A model generated the notes under the pieces. The model saw nothing but the letters and a program-made list of their open reading frames with translations, had not been told where the DNA came from and searched no databases. From Rhodospirillaceae bacterium (GTDB taxonomy: Bacteria; Pseudomonadota; Alphaproteobacteria; CACIAM-22H2), in NCBI GenBank assembly GCA_022843945.1, contig JALHMR010000036.1, forward strand, positions 1 through 53,159: a DNA stretch of 53,159 bases, read 5' to 3'. A program made the translations under genes and the position numbers. Shown here piece by piece: positions 1 to 7,933 of this stretch. Every line of letters starts with the position of its first letter. The first letter of the stretch is position 1.

Positions 1-162
1 CTCTCTGACGCCGTCACAGAAGGTCTGGGTGCGCTGGTCGACGCGGATCTCGCCAAGGAGAGCGCGCAGTTGCAGGCCCTGCAGGTCAAGCAGCAGCTTG
101 GCATCCAGGCTCTCGGCATCGCCAACCAGCGTCCGCAGACGCTGCTCTCGCTGTTCGGTTGA
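1..162 (+). CDS. Flagellin, C-terminal end (partial)
   Basis: The first 53 codons read in frame 1 to a TGA at 160-162 and give the conserved D0 helix of bacterial flagellin, ending [14 protein letters not shown]. In the family this helix packs inside the flagellar filament and also forms the export and assembly end of the protein. The motif pattern ([17 protein letters not shown], then LGIQAL) is typical of alphaproteobacterial flagellins. The start and the variable central domain lie to the left of the window. A G/C-rich hairpin follows the stop. The identity is secure from the C-terminal signature, but which flagellin paralogue this is cannot be told. Confidence 0.9.
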   Translation, partial: LSDAVTEGLGALVDADLAKESAQLQALQVKQQLGIQALGIANQRPQTLLSLFG

Positions 163-171
163 GAAACGAGG

Positions 172-203
172 GCGGGGACGGGGATTTTCATCCCCTCCCC
201 GTC
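172..203. terminator. Possible bidirectional terminator hairpin
   Basis: A G-run (GGGGACGGGGA) faces a C-run (TCCCCTCCCC) across a short TTTTCA loop, between the flagellin stop and the 3' end of the DsrE-like gene on the other strand. There is no strong T-tract, so it may only be a hairpin between convergent genes. Confidence 0.4.
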
Positions 204-221
204 TCATCGCTCATCGCCGCG

Positions 222-569
222 TCAGTAGTAGAGGGTCGCCGTGGCGGCCGCGGCCATCTCGGCGAGCTCGGCAACCGTCAGCGTCTGCAGCGTGCCGAGC
301 AGCCAGTGCGGCAGGGCCTCGGCCGGCAGGGAGGCGCCGAGGAACCGGATCTTGCCGCCGCCGGCGATCACCGCGCCGATCTGGTGCTTCAGCGGGCTGC
401 GGCGCGTCAGGCTCCGGCCCTCGCTCACCACGACAGGCCAGGCCCCCGCCCCGAGGACCACGGTGACGTCATAGCCTTGCTCGATCGCCTTGCGGGCGGC
501 GCTGAAGGCGACAGTGGTTTGCGTGACGTTTCCGGTCTCGCCGGAAAGCTGCACCAGCAGTCTAGACAT
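222..569 (-). CDS. Small DsrE-like protein of unknown function
   Basis: This encodes 115 residues. The N-terminal half (FSAARKAIEQGYDVTVVLG) has the strand-helix-strand look of DsrE/DsrF-type sulfur-relay domains. I see no conserved catalytic cysteine, so a sulfurtransferase role is not supported. The start ATG at 569 lies inside the last codons of the ECF sigma factor gene (8-base overlap), so the two genes are translationally coupled and probably act together. The GC-rich, codon-biased frame and the overlap make it a real gene. It could be a partner of the sigma factor, but nothing in the sequence shows it to be an anti-sigma factor. Confidence 0.65.
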   Translation of the reverse strand: MSRLLVQLSGETGNVTQTTVAFSAARKAIEQGYDVTVVLGAGAWPVVVSEGRSLTRRSPLKHQIGAVIAGGGKIRFLGASLPAEALPHWLLGTLQTLTVAELAEMAAAATATLYY

Positions 570-1104
570 GCAGGCCGATACCGGCCTGCGCGGCCTCGCC
601 CGGCGAGCCGCCGTTGCGGCGCAGGCGGCGGCGGGCCCGGTGCAGGCGGCTCAGGACGGTGCCGAGAGGCACCTCCAGCGTATGGGCGATCTCCTCGCAG
701 GACAGCTCATCGAAGGCGTAGAGGCTCAAGGTGTCGCGGAGCACCGGCGGCAGCGAGCGCAGCGACTCGAGCGTCTGGCGCATGTGGAGCGTCTGCTCCG
801 GCGACGGCACGGGCAGCCGCGCCTCCTGCTCCAGCCGGTACAGGGAGACCGTCCTGCGCTGGCGCGCGTCCTTCCTCACCTTGTTGACGAACAGGTTGTA
901 GAGGATACGAAACAGCCATGGCCGCACGCCGCGCGAAGGGTCGAAACTGGCGGCGCTGCGGCAGGCGCACTCGATGCAATCCTGGACGAGGTCCTCGGCG
1001 TAGGAACGATCGATGAGCAGCTTTCTGGCGTAGCGGCGCAATTCCGGAATCGCGGCGACGACATCGGCGGCAAATTTTTCACAGGCATCGGGCGAATCAC
1101 GCAT
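562..1104 (-). CDS. ECF-type RNA polymerase sigma factor
   Basis: This 180-residue protein has the two-domain layout of extracytoplasmic-function sigma factors. Region 2 (about residues 15-85) includes YAEDLVQDCIECACR and the promoter-melting segment VRPWLFRILYNLFVNKVR. Region 4 (about 105-165) carries a helix-turn-helix with LSCEEIAHTLEVPLGTVLSR and an arginine-rich end. The length is normal. It begins at ATG 1104 in a divergent arrangement with creA. No anti-sigma factor with a membrane segment or NepR-like helix is adjacent, only the overlapping DsrE-like gene. Its region 2/4 motifs resemble the EcfG group, so it may read the GGAAC-N16-CGTT promoters in this window, but that link is inference. 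Confidence 0.9.
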   Translation of the reverse strand: MRDSPDACEKFAADVVAAIPELRRYARKLLIDRSYAEDLVQDCIECACRSAASFDPSRGVRPWLFRILYNLFVNKVRKDARQRRTVSLYRLEQEARLPVPSPEQTLHMRQTLESLRSLPPVLRDTLSLYAFDELSCEEIAHTLEVPLGTVLSRLHRARRRLRRNGGSPGEAAQAGIGLHV

Positions 1105-1269
1105 GGCTCCAGACTAGAGCCGCGCGGTTTTCTGTCTTGAGACCCAGGTCCCGCATTCGCACATTCGTAGGACTGGCCTGGCCGGATCACGGGCCTCCCG
1201 TCCCGGAATCGGTCCTGCCCGTGTCGCCCTCTCTTGGCGAGGTGCAGGCGCACCCCCACCTAGACAAGG

Positions 1270-1785
1270 ATGAGGCGCTTGTTACTGATTCTTGGCGGTT
1301 TTGCCGGCCTGATTGTCGTGCTTTTCGTCTGGTGGATCGCCAGCCAGCCCGACCGTGGCACCACGGGCGAAGTCAGCACGAAGTTCCGCCTCCTAGGCCC
1401 CAACGACAAGATCGTCATCGACGCCTTCGATGACCCCAAGGTCACGGGCGTCGCCTGCCACCTCGCCCGCGCCCAGACCGGCGGCATCAAGGGCGGGCTG
1501 GGGGTCGCCGAGGACACCAGCGACGCCAGCATCGCCTGCCGCCAGGTCGGACCCATCCGTATCTCCGGCAGCTTGCGCGACGGCGAGCAGGTTTTCGACG
1601 AGCGCCGCAGCCTGATCTTCAAGCACTTGCAGGTCGTGCGCTTCCACGACCGCGAGCGCAACGTGCTCGTCTACGTCGCCTACAGCGACCGGGTCATTGA
1701 GGGCAGTCCCAAGAACAGCATCAGCAGCGTGCCGGTCATGCCCTGGCCTGCCGGCCCGGCCACGGCCCAGACACCCGCTCCCTAG
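1270..1785 (+). CDS. creA: CreA family protein
   Basis: This 171-residue protein has an N-terminal hydrophobic segment (residues 2-24) for export or membrane anchoring. The body matches the CreA family: [12 protein letters not shown], a [21 protein letters not shown] block, and the C-terminal segment in which a phrase like [19 protein letters not shown] is conserved. CreA proteins are periplasmic or secreted and their molecular function is not established. The ATG at 1270 directly precedes the hydrophobic segment. It lies divergently from the ECF sigma gene. The proline/alanine-rich last 15 residues extend beyond the family core. Confidence 0.9.
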   Translation: MRRLLLILGGFAGLIVVLFVWWIASQPDRGTTGEVSTKFRLLGPNDKIVIDAFDDPKVTGVACHLARAQTGGIKGGLGVAEDTSDASIACRQVGPIRISGSLRDGEQVFDERRSLIFKHLQVVRFHDRERNVLVYVAYSDRVIEGSPKNSISSVPVMPWPAGPATAQTPAP

Positions 1786-1843
1786 GCGCCGCCAAGCCCA
1801 CGATTGAGTAGGCGACGGAAGTGCTGCCGCTGCGCCATCCCCG

Positions 1844-1868
1844 GGAACGTCCGGCGACAGGGCGCGTT
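1844..1868 (+). promoter_or_regulatory. EcfG-type promoter, exact consensus
   Basis: GGAAC at 1844-1848, a 16-base spacer, and CGTT at 1865-1868 match the GGAAC-N16-CGTT consensus of the alphaproteobacterial general stress sigma factor. The hemerythrin gene starts 43 bases after the -10 element, a normal leader length. Confidence 0.7.
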
Positions 1869-1911
1869 AACCGGTTGCCTATTCACGCCCCGGACTTGGG
1901 AGACCACCACT

Positions 1912-2457
1912 ATGGCGAAACGTACCACCCGCAAACCGGCAATGCCCGACGCGATCAAGCTCCTGAAGGACGACCACGCGGCCGTCGAAAAGCTGTTCGA
2001 CAAGTACGAGAAGGGTCACCACAAGATGTCGGACAGCCAGAAGAAGGGTATCGCCGGCGAGATCTGCCAGATGCTGACCGTGCACACGCAGATCGAGGAG
2101 GAGATCTTCTACCCGGCCTGCCTCGAGGCCGAGATCAAGGAAGCCGAGGACCTGATGGCCGAGGCCAAGGTCGAGCACCAGTCGGCCAAGGACCTGATCG
2201 CCAAGATCGAAGGCGGTCGCCCGGGTAGCGCCGAATACGACGCCTGGGTGATCGTGCTCGGCGAGTACATCAAGCACCACGTGAAGGAAGAGCACACCGA
2301 GATCTTCCCCGAGGTGCGCAAGTCCGATCTCGACCTCAAGGATCTCGGCATGCGCATGGCCGAGCGCAAGGAAGAGCTCATGGGCCAGGGCCCGCGCACG
2401 GGTCGCGGCAAGGACACGAATGGCGGCGGCCTGGGCCGCCTGGTGCAGGCGAGCTAG
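1912..2457 (+). CDS. Hemerythrin HHE domain protein
   Basis: This is a 181-residue cytoplasmic protein. After a basic N-terminus, a four-helix HHE domain runs from about residue 15 to 150. Its iron-ligand pattern is visible as LKDDHAAVEKLF, HTQIEEEIFYPA, VEHQSAKDLI and HHVKEEHTEIFP. Such proteins bind a di-iron centre and are linked to oxygen, NO or oxidative-stress responses. I chose the ATG at 1912 because the domain begins shortly after it and the promoter lies upstream. An in-frame extension back to 1804 would include the promoter. Its stop overlaps the stop of the convergent hybrid kinase gene. Confidence 0.9.
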   Translation: MAKRTTRKPAMPDAIKLLKDDHAAVEKLFDKYEKGHHKMSDSQKKGIAGEICQMLTVHTQIEEEIFYPACLEAEIKEAEDLMAEAKVEHQSAKDLIAKIEGGRPGSAEYDAWVIVLGEYIKHHVKEEHTEIFPEVRKSDLDLKDLGMRMAERKEELMGQGPRTGRGKDTNGGGLGRLVQAS

Positions 2458-4535
2458 CCGGCCCCTTTGGCTGGAGCTTTGAGAGGGACGACGTTGGCGG
2501 CGCGCGGCGCCGCCAACGCTTCCTTGACCGCCTCGGCCAGCGCCTCGAGCCGATACGGCTTGCGCAGCAGGCGATCGCCGCTCACCGGCTCGAGGGCGTT
2601 GGTGCTTTCGTAACCGGTGACGAACAGCGCGCGCAGGCTGGGCTGGCGCTGGCGGGCTCGGCGCATGGTCTCGATACCGTTCATGCCGGGCATCGCCAGG
2701 TCGATCAGCACGAGGTTGATGCGCTCGCTCTCGGCGAGGCGGTCGAGGGCAACATGGCCGTTCTCGGCCTCGATCACCCGGTAGCCGAACTCGCGCAGGC
2801 CCGTCACGGCGACATCGCGCACGTCGGCGTCGTCGTCGACCACCAGGATCGTGGCCGACCCCTGCAACAGCACGCCGTCGGAGCGCGTAGGCTCGGCCTC
2901 TTCCGGCGCCAGCAGGGCCCGGGGCAGATAGACGCGCACCGTCGTCCCCTTGCCCTCCTCGCTGTCGATATAGACGTTGCCGCCGGACTGGACGGCGACG
3001 CCGTGCACCATGCTGAGGCCCAGCCCGCTGCCCTTGCCGACATCCTTGGTCGTGAAGAACGGCTCGAAGGCGCGCGCCCGCACGTCTTCGCTCATGCCCT
3101 TACCGGTATCCGATACGGCGATCAGGACGTAGTCCTGCGGCGTCAGGTCGTGCGGCCGATCGGCCGCGCGCACGTTGGCAGTCCGGATGGCCAGTCGTCC
3201 GCCGTCACCGTTCATCGCGTCGCGGCCGTTGATGGCGAGGTTGAGCAGCACCAGCTCGATCTGGTGGGGATCGACCATGGCCGGCCAGAGCCCGGCATCG
3301 AGCTTTGTCTCGATGCGCACGGTCGTACCGATGGTCCGGAACAGCATGTCGCCGGCGTCGGTCACCAGCCGGTTGACGTCGACCGGCTTGGAAACCAGGC
3401 GCTGCTTTCGTGAAAACGCCAGGAGCTGGGCCGTCAGCTTGGCGCCGCGCTCGACCGCGTGAATCGCCGAGCGCAGCGGCTTGACCGCCGTCTCGTCCTG
3501 GATGCGCTTGGCGGCGAGGTCGATATTGCCCATCACCGCCATCAGCAGGTTGTTGAAGTCGTGAGCGACGCCGCTGGTCAGCTGGCCGATGGCTTCGAGC
3601 TTCTGCGCCTGGCGCAGCGCCTCTTCGGCGCGTTGGCGATCGGCGATCTCCTTGGTCAGCCGGTCGTTGGCCTCGGCGAGGCTCTTGGTGCGCGCCGTGA
3701 CCTGCTTCTCAAGCTCCGCCCGACTGCGCGCCAAAATCTCTCTCGCCTCGACCACATCGGTAATGTCTGTACAGGTACCGAACCACTTGACGATGACACC
3801 ACGAACGTCGCGCATCGGCGTGCTGCGCATCTGGAAGCAGCGGTAATTGCCGTCGGCGCGCCGCAGGCGCACCTCCTGGTTCATCTCGCGCTTTTCCATC
3901 ACCGCCTCGATCCAGCGATCGAGAATATCCTGCCGGTCCTCGGGATGGACGACCTTGCCAATCCAATTGAGGCCGAGCTGCTCATCGGGCCCTTGACCGG
4001 TGTAGTCGAGCCACTGGCGGCTGAGATAATCGAAACGCCCCTGGGCATCGCTGGTCCAGACGAGCTGCGGCAATGCCTCGGCGAGCGTGCGGTAGCGCTG
4101 CTCGCTTTCGGCCAGCGCCGCCAGCGTCGCCTGCACCTCGTATTGCCGGCCGCGGGCGCGCAGCGCCGCCCTGACCGCGCTGATCAGGGTGGCGGCGTGG
4201 ATCGGCCGGTCGAGGAGCGTGATGTTCGCCGTGCTTTCCATGAAGGCGAATTTGCGCCCGCCTTCCCGGCGCGAGTGGCGGCGGTCGAGCAGCAGCAGGA
4301 AGGGAAAGTCCGACCACGAAGGCTGGGAAGCGATCCACTCCAGCAGCTCCGGCAGGTGCTCCTCGCTGAGCGCCTCCTCGGCCACGAGGGCGCAGGCGGC
4401 GCCGCTGCGCAAGTCGGCGCACAGGTCCGGCAGGCTGGTGCAGGTATGGCCAACGATGCCCGGCGTGGCGAGCGTGCCGAGGATCAGCGGCGCGTCGCGG
4501 CCGGCCGGGGCAAGAATCAGGACCCGGTTGCGCAC
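2454..4535 (-). CDS. PAS hybrid histidine kinase, KaiC-linked
   Basis: This encodes 693 residues from a GTG at 4535, 8 bases after the kaiC-like gene. In order: a receiver-like domain (about 1-125) that lacks a convincing phosphoacceptor aspartate; a PAS domain (about 145-270, AEALPQLVWTSDAQGRFDYL); a coiled coil; HisKA with His near 324 (LTSGVAHDFNNLL); HATPase_c (N-box NLAINGRDAM, G-box DTGKGMSEDV, GKGSGLGLSMVHG); and a C-terminal receiver (VVDDDADVRD, acceptor in VLIDLAMPGMNG, LRKPY). No membrane segment is seen, so it is a soluble sensor. The spacing implies one mRNA with the KaiC-like ATPase, which probably feeds into or receives its signal. It overlaps the hemerythrin stop by 3 bases. 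Confidence 0.93.
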   Translation of the reverse strand: MRNRVLILAPAGRDAPLILGTLATPGIVGHTCTSLPDLCADLRSGAACALVAEEALSEEHLPELLEWIASQPSWSDFPFLLLLDRRHSRREGGRKFAFMESTANITLLDRPIHAATLISAVRAALRARGRQYEVQATLAALAESEQRYRTLAEALPQLVWTSDAQGRFDYLSRQWLDYTGQGPDEQLGLNWIGKVVHPEDRQDILDRWIEAVMEKREMNQEVRLRRADGNYRCFQMRSTPMRDVRGVIVKWFGTCTDITDVVEAREILARSRAELEKQVTARTKSLAEANDRLTKEIADRQRAEEALRQAQKLEAIGQLTSGVAHDFNNLLMAVMGNIDLAAKRIQDETAVKPLRSAIHAVERGAKLTAQLLAFSRKQRLVSKPVDVNRLVTDAGDMLFRTIGTTVRIETKLDAGLWPAMVDPHQIELVLLNLAINGRDAMNGDGGRLAIRTANVRAADRPHDLTPQDYVLIAVSDTGKGMSEDVRARAFEPFFTTKDVGKGSGLGLSMVHGVAVQSGGNVYIDSEEGKGTTVRVYLPRALLAPEEAEPTRSDGVLLQGSATILVVDDDADVRDVAVTGLREFGYRVIEAENGHVALDRLAESERINLVLIDLAMPGMNGIETMRRARQRQPSLRALFVTGYESTNALEPVSGDRLLRKPYRLEALAEAVKEALAAPRAANVVPLKAPAKGAG

Positions 4536-4543
4536 CCGGCAGC

Positions 4544-6013
4544 TCAGCGCGGCTTGAGCAGCGGCTCAGGACCGGTGTAGCGCGGCACACCGGTCATGAT
4601 GCCCTGGAACTCGTTGAGCGGCTCGCCGACCTGCAGGCCCTCGCCGCTGATGCGCAGCTCGCGGATCGAATCCTGGTGCGAGCCCACGCGCTTCTTCATC
4701 ACGCTGATCGCCTTGCGGATCTTGCCAGCGGCCTCGAAGTAGCGCAGCAGCAGTACGTTGTCGCTGATATAGCTGAGGTCGAGCGGGTTCTGCATGACGC
4801 CGACCATGCCGTGCTGGGCGATGACCATGAGCGTGAGAACGCCGTGCTGGCTGAGGAAGGTCAGCAGCTCGTGCACCTGCAGGATCAGGTGCCGCTCGTC
4901 GGGCATGGCGTTCATCAGACCGTTGAGGCTGTCGATAACCACGACCTTGGCGCCGTTCTTCTCGACGCTGGCGCAGACCCGGCCGGTGAACTCGCCCGGC
5001 GACATCTCCGCCGGGTTGATCTGGTCGATATCGATCAGGCCCTCCTTGATGTAAGGCTCGAGGGCCAGCTTGATCCCGGCGGAGCGGCTGACGATGCTCT
5101 CCATCGTCTCGTCGAAGGCAAACATTGCCGCATGCTCGCCGCGCTGGGCGGCGGCGACCAGGTAGCTCAGCGCCACCGACGACTTGCCGCTGCCGGCCGG
5201 GCCGATCAGCAAGGTACTGGTACCGCGGCGCAGGCCGCCGCCCAGGATCTCGTCGAGTTGCGGCGAGACGCTCTTGACGATGTCCTTCTTGAACGGCGTC
5301 TGGGGCGGGATGGCGATCAGGCGTGGAAAGACCTGCATGCCGCCGGTGCGGATGATGTAGTCGTGGTAGCCGCCCGAGAAACGCACGCCGCGCATCTTCG
5401 TCACGCGCAGCCGGCGCCGCTCGGCGCCGTATTCGAAGGCCAGCTGCTCGAGCGTGAGCACGCCATGCACGATACTGTGGAGCTGCAGGTCGGCGGGCGA
5501 GGTTGTCATGTCATCGAGCATCAGGACCGTGGCGCCCTTGCTCAGCAGGAACTGCTTGATCGCCAGGATCTGCCGCCGATAGCGCAAGGCGCTCTCCGCC
5601 AGCAGCCGCATCTCGGCCAGCGAGTCGAGAACCAGCCGCATCGGCTTGATCCTGTCGATGGCATTGAACAGCGTGCGCGTCGTCTCGCCGAGCTCGACTT
5701 CCGAGGAGTGAAAGACCGTTTGGCCCGCGGCTTCGCCCACCGGCATCATCTCGAAGATCTCGATGCCGCGCAGCGACCAGCCATGTGAGGCGGCGACGTG
5801 CTCCAGCTCCTCCTTCGATTCCGAGAGGGTGATGAACAGGGTCTTCTCGCCGAGGTCGCGCCCGGCCATCAGGAACTGCAGCCCGAGGGTGGTCTTGCCG
5901 GTTCCGGGAGCGCCTTCCAGCAGGTGGATGCGCTTCTTCACAAAACCGCCGCCGCCGAGAATCTCGTCGAGCGTCGGAATGCCCGACGTCGCTTTATCTG
6001 TCTTGAAAGTCAC
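4544..6013 (-). CDS. KaiC-like double RecA-domain ATPase
   Basis: This 489-residue protein has two tandem KaiC/RadA-type ATPase domains. Walker A motifs are GAPGTGKTT at residues 34-42 and GPAGSGKSS near residue 270. Walker B strands are MRLVLDSLAEM and KVVVIDSLNGLM. Both domains carry the typical PTLDEILGGG / PQLDEILGGG entry. This is the KaiC family layout, slightly shorter than cyanobacterial KaiC (about 519). No kaiA or kaiB is nearby, so a circadian clock is not implied. Proteobacterial KaiC homologues with an adjacent histidine kinase are thought to act in stress or timing signalling. A near-consensus EcfG-type promoter lies about 73 bases upstream. Confidence 0.93.
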   Translation of the reverse strand: MTFKTDKATSGIPTLDEILGGGGFVKKRIHLLEGAPGTGKTTLGLQFLMAGRDLGEKTLFITLSESKEELEHVAASHGWSLRGIEIFEMMPVGEAAGQTVFHSSEVELGETTRTLFNAIDRIKPMRLVLDSLAEMRLLAESALRYRRQILAIKQFLLSKGATVLMLDDMTTSPADLQLHSIVHGVLTLEQLAFEYGAERRRLRVTKMRGVRFSGGYHDYIIRTGGMQVFPRLIAIPPQTPFKKDIVKSVSPQLDEILGGGLRRGTSTLLIGPAGSGKSSVALSYLVAAAQRGEHAAMFAFDETMESIVSRSAGIKLALEPYIKEGLIDIDQINPAEMSPGEFTGRVCASVEKNGAKVVVIDSLNGLMNAMPDERHLILQVHELLTFLSQHGVLTLMVIAQHGMVGVMQNPLDLSYISDNVLLLRYFEAAGKIRKAISVMKKRVGSHQDSIRELRISGEGLQVGEPLNEFQGIMTGVPRYTGPEPLLKPR

Positions 6014-6086
6014 TGCGCCCTTCTCTGTCCGTTGATGAAGCTCTAGGTCGGCGGCCGTGCACCGGCCCTGCCGGTGACGGGTTTGA

Positions 6087-6111
6087 AACGTCGAGGTTGG
6101 TGGGACATTCC
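6087..6111 (-). promoter_or_regulatory. Candidate EcfG-type promoter of kaiC-like gene
   Basis: Read on the minus strand this is GGAAT-N16-CGTT, one mismatch from GGAAC-N16-CGTT with exact spacing. It lies 73 bases upstream of the kaiC-like start. Confidence 0.45.
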
Positions 6112-6360
6112 GGTTGCCAAGACGGATTGCCGGTCCGTTCTAAAATTGGCGGTCCTGGGATCGTCCGCGTGCTGGTGGTTGGGGGGCCGTTTACGCATCG
6201 GGAACCGGCGAGCCGTCTGGGGTGTCCGCCCCATCTGGGTACCGACTCTCGCCCTGTCATCCCACCACATTGGCAAAGCTCAGAAAATCGGGACTATTTG
6301 CCGCCGCTTTCGGGGTTTTCCCCTAAAAGATCGTCACTACCCGGGCGCTGCGCGCCCAGC

Positions 6361-6385
6361 GGAACCTTCGTCTGCCGGCCGGGTT
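6361..6385 (+). promoter_or_regulatory. Candidate EcfG-type promoter of csbD
   Basis: GGAAC-N16-GGTT has a perfect -35 and one mismatch in the -10. It lies 36 bases before the csbD start. CsbD genes are common members of the alphaproteobacterial general stress regulon, which supports the call. Confidence 0.5.
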
Positions 6386-6421
6386 TTGGGTCCATCGGCA
6401 TCAGTCAACACGGAGGAAGCC

Positions 6422-6598
6422 ATGGGCGGAAAGATGGACAAGGGCATCGGGTCGGTGAAGGAGCAGGCCGGCAAGCTGACCGACAACGAGCGCCTGGAGA
6501 GCGAAGGCAAGGCTCAGAAAATCAAAGGGCAGATCAAGGAAGGCGCCGAGAACGTCAAGGATGTCTGGAAGGGTGCGCGCGACGGCGTGAAGAACTGA
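6422..6598 (+). CDS. CsbD family stress protein
   Basis: This 58-residue, highly charged protein matches the CsbD family throughout: MDKGIGSVKEQAGKLT, then AQKIKGQIKEGAENVKDVWKG. CsbD proteins are small cytoplasmic general-stress proteins whose molecular action is unknown. The start ATG at 6422 follows a good GGAGG ribosome site (in CGGAGGAAGCC). A candidate stress promoter sits just upstream and a strong hairpin terminator just downstream, so it is probably a single-gene transcript. The frame stays open upstream to 6074 but those codons are not CsbD-like. Confidence 0.93.
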   Translation: MGGKMDKGIGSVKEQAGKLTDNERLESEGKAQKIKGQIKEGAENVKDVWKGARDGVKN

Positions 6599-6613
6599 AC
6601 CGGAAACGACAGC

Positions 6614-6661
6614 AGCGGCGGCGGCGCCTGGGCGGAAAAGCCCGCGCCGCCGCTTTCATTT
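6614..6661 (+). terminator. Terminator after csbD
   Basis: An interrupted stem pairs AGCGGCGGCG with CGCCGCCGCT, with an inner GGGC/GCCC pair and GGAAAA loop, followed by TTTCATTT. It lies 16 bases past the csbD stop. Confidence 0.7.
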
Positions 6662-6801
6662 GTCGGCTAGAACGCCCTCACCTTCGGCTACCCCAACCTC
6701 GCGAAATCCGCGAGGGCTCCGGCGGCGGACATTGCGTCGTGTCCCGATCCGAGGCAGGGTATAGCGGCATGCCGGTGTCCCGGCCTGCGAAGGGGGAATT
6801 C

Positions 6802-7176
6802 TTGAAGACGCTTACCATTGTCCTGCTTGCCGCCGCGCTCGCCCTTGGAGTCTCCAGTGGCCCGGCCGCAGCCGAAGTCATTCCCGTCCAGAAATCCACG
6901 TCGCCCGCCGCCAGCGGGCCTTCCCCGATGCAGGCCGCCGGCCCGATCCTCGCGGCCATCGTGGGCATCGGCGCCGGGGCTGCGATCGCCGTTACGGTGG
7001 CGCCGCTCGGCACGGCCTATCCCGCCGCTATCGTTGGCGGCGCCTTGGGAGCCATGGCGGGCTGGAACATCTACAAGAACGTGGCCGGGCCCTCGATGGT
7101 CCGCGCGCCGGGGCCGAAGCTGGCCGAAGCCCCCTCCCTGCTGCAGCTTGCCGTCGAAACCCGCACCGCCGATTGA
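6802..7176 (+). CDS. Small exported glycine/alanine-rich protein, unknown
   Basis: This reads about 124 residues. From a TTG at 6802 the protein starts with a clean signal peptide (LTIVLLAAALALGV, cleavage near GPAAAE) and has a good AGGGGG ribosome site six bases before the TTG. The upstream ATG at 6769 would add 11 polar residues and has a poorer site. The mature part has a hydrophobic glycine-rich segment (about residues 50-90, ILAAIVGIGAGAAIAVTVA) that could span a membrane. No family is recognised. The next gene also encodes a small exported protein with a glycine-rich hydrophobic stretch, so the two may be functionally related. Confidence 0.7.
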   Translation: MKTLTIVLLAAALALGVSSGPAAAEVIPVQKSTSPAASGPSPMQAAGPILAAIVGIGAGAAIAVTVAPLGTAYPAAIVGGALGAMAGWNIYKNVAGPSMVRAPGPKLAEAPSLLQLAVETRTAD

Positions 7177-7290
7177 CGCCCGGGTACCGCGCGAAAACGC
7201 GCAAAAGCGCGCAAAAACACGCTTGAAAAAGGCCCTGGCGGCCCACTAGTCTGGCCGCTGTCAGGGGTGCTTTTCGGGGGCTTTTCACGC

Positions 7291-7857
7291 ATGCGTTTCG
7301 CCGTCACCGGCGCCGTTGTCGTTGCTTTGTGCTGCGCCACCACGGCGGTTTCAGCCCAGGGTGTCTTGCCGCGCCTGGAAAAGCCGCTCTGGGAAATGAC
7401 CGAGCCGATGGCCGCCACCCCGGCCGTGGAGCGTCTCTATCCGGTGAAGTCGTACGGCCCGTCGGGCTCGCCCTCATCGAACGGCAACGGATCGTCTTCC
7501 GGTGAGCTCGAATTCGGCGACTCCGAGCAGGGCAGTCTGGGCTGCATTCTGGGCGGCACGCTGGGCACGGCGGGCGCCTTGCTCATCGGCGGTGAGAACA
7601 TCATCAACCTGATCGCCGGCGGCCTCGTGCCGGTGTCGAGCCCCGCGGCGCTTTATGCGGCCATGGGCGGCGTGGTCTTCGCCTCGTTCTGCGCCGTCGG
7701 CCAGGCCATGACGCCGATGGCCCTCTATCTTTATCGCCGCTACGTCAGCGAGCCGGAACGCGCGGTCACTGGCGGGCCAATGGTCAGCAAGCCGCCGACA
7801 TCCAATTCCTCTTCTGTCTCGCCCAGCCGGTTCCTGAAGATCGCCGAGCCGCGCTGA
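7291..7857 (+). CDS. Exported protein with hydrophobic segments, unknown
   Basis: This encodes 188 residues from ATG 7291. A signal peptide (VTGAVVVALCCATTAVSAQ) is followed by a serine/glycine-rich linker (SGSPSSNGNGSSSGE). Two glycine-rich hydrophobic stretches then come at about residues 90-105 and 110-145, like paired membrane segments, and a polar serine-rich tail. No family is recognised. The layout resembles the preceding small exported protein. The ORF can be extended to a GTG at 7267, but that would place codons before the signal peptide. An inner-membrane or envelope location is inferred only from hydrophobicity. Confidence 0.7.
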   Translation: MRFAVTGAVVVALCCATTAVSAQGVLPRLEKPLWEMTEPMAATPAVERLYPVKSYGPSGSPSSNGNGSSSGELEFGDSEQGSLGCILGGTLGTAGALLIGGENIINLIAGGLVPVSSPAALYAAMGGVVFASFCAVGQAMTPMALYLYRRYVSEPERAVTGGPMVSKPPTSNSSSVSPSRFLKIAEPR

Positions 7858-7933
7858 TAGCCTCGGCATCGCCCGTTTTGGCGCTATTGCCACGCTTCGC
7901 GCCTAGACCAAAGAGACGTATGCCGCGCGTGGC

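Larger units (their letters stand above)
6014..6421. other. Divergent regulatory region, kaiC-like/csbD
   Basis: This 408-base gap has no credible gene. It separates the kaiC-like gene (minus) from csbD (plus). It holds a small CACCGG/CCGGTG hairpin at 6060-6076, a candidate stress promoter for each direction, and the motif GGTTTTCCCCTAA at 6314-6326, which recurs with one change at 8366-8378. Confidence 0.7.

Noticed and set aside
1804-1911. Upstream extension of the hemerythrin gene
   Set aside because: It would include the exact EcfG-type promoter and has no family match; ATG 1912 fits better.
4544-6013. A true circadian kaiABC locus
   Set aside because: No kaiA or kaiB is present; only a KaiC-like ATPase with a histidine kinase is seen.
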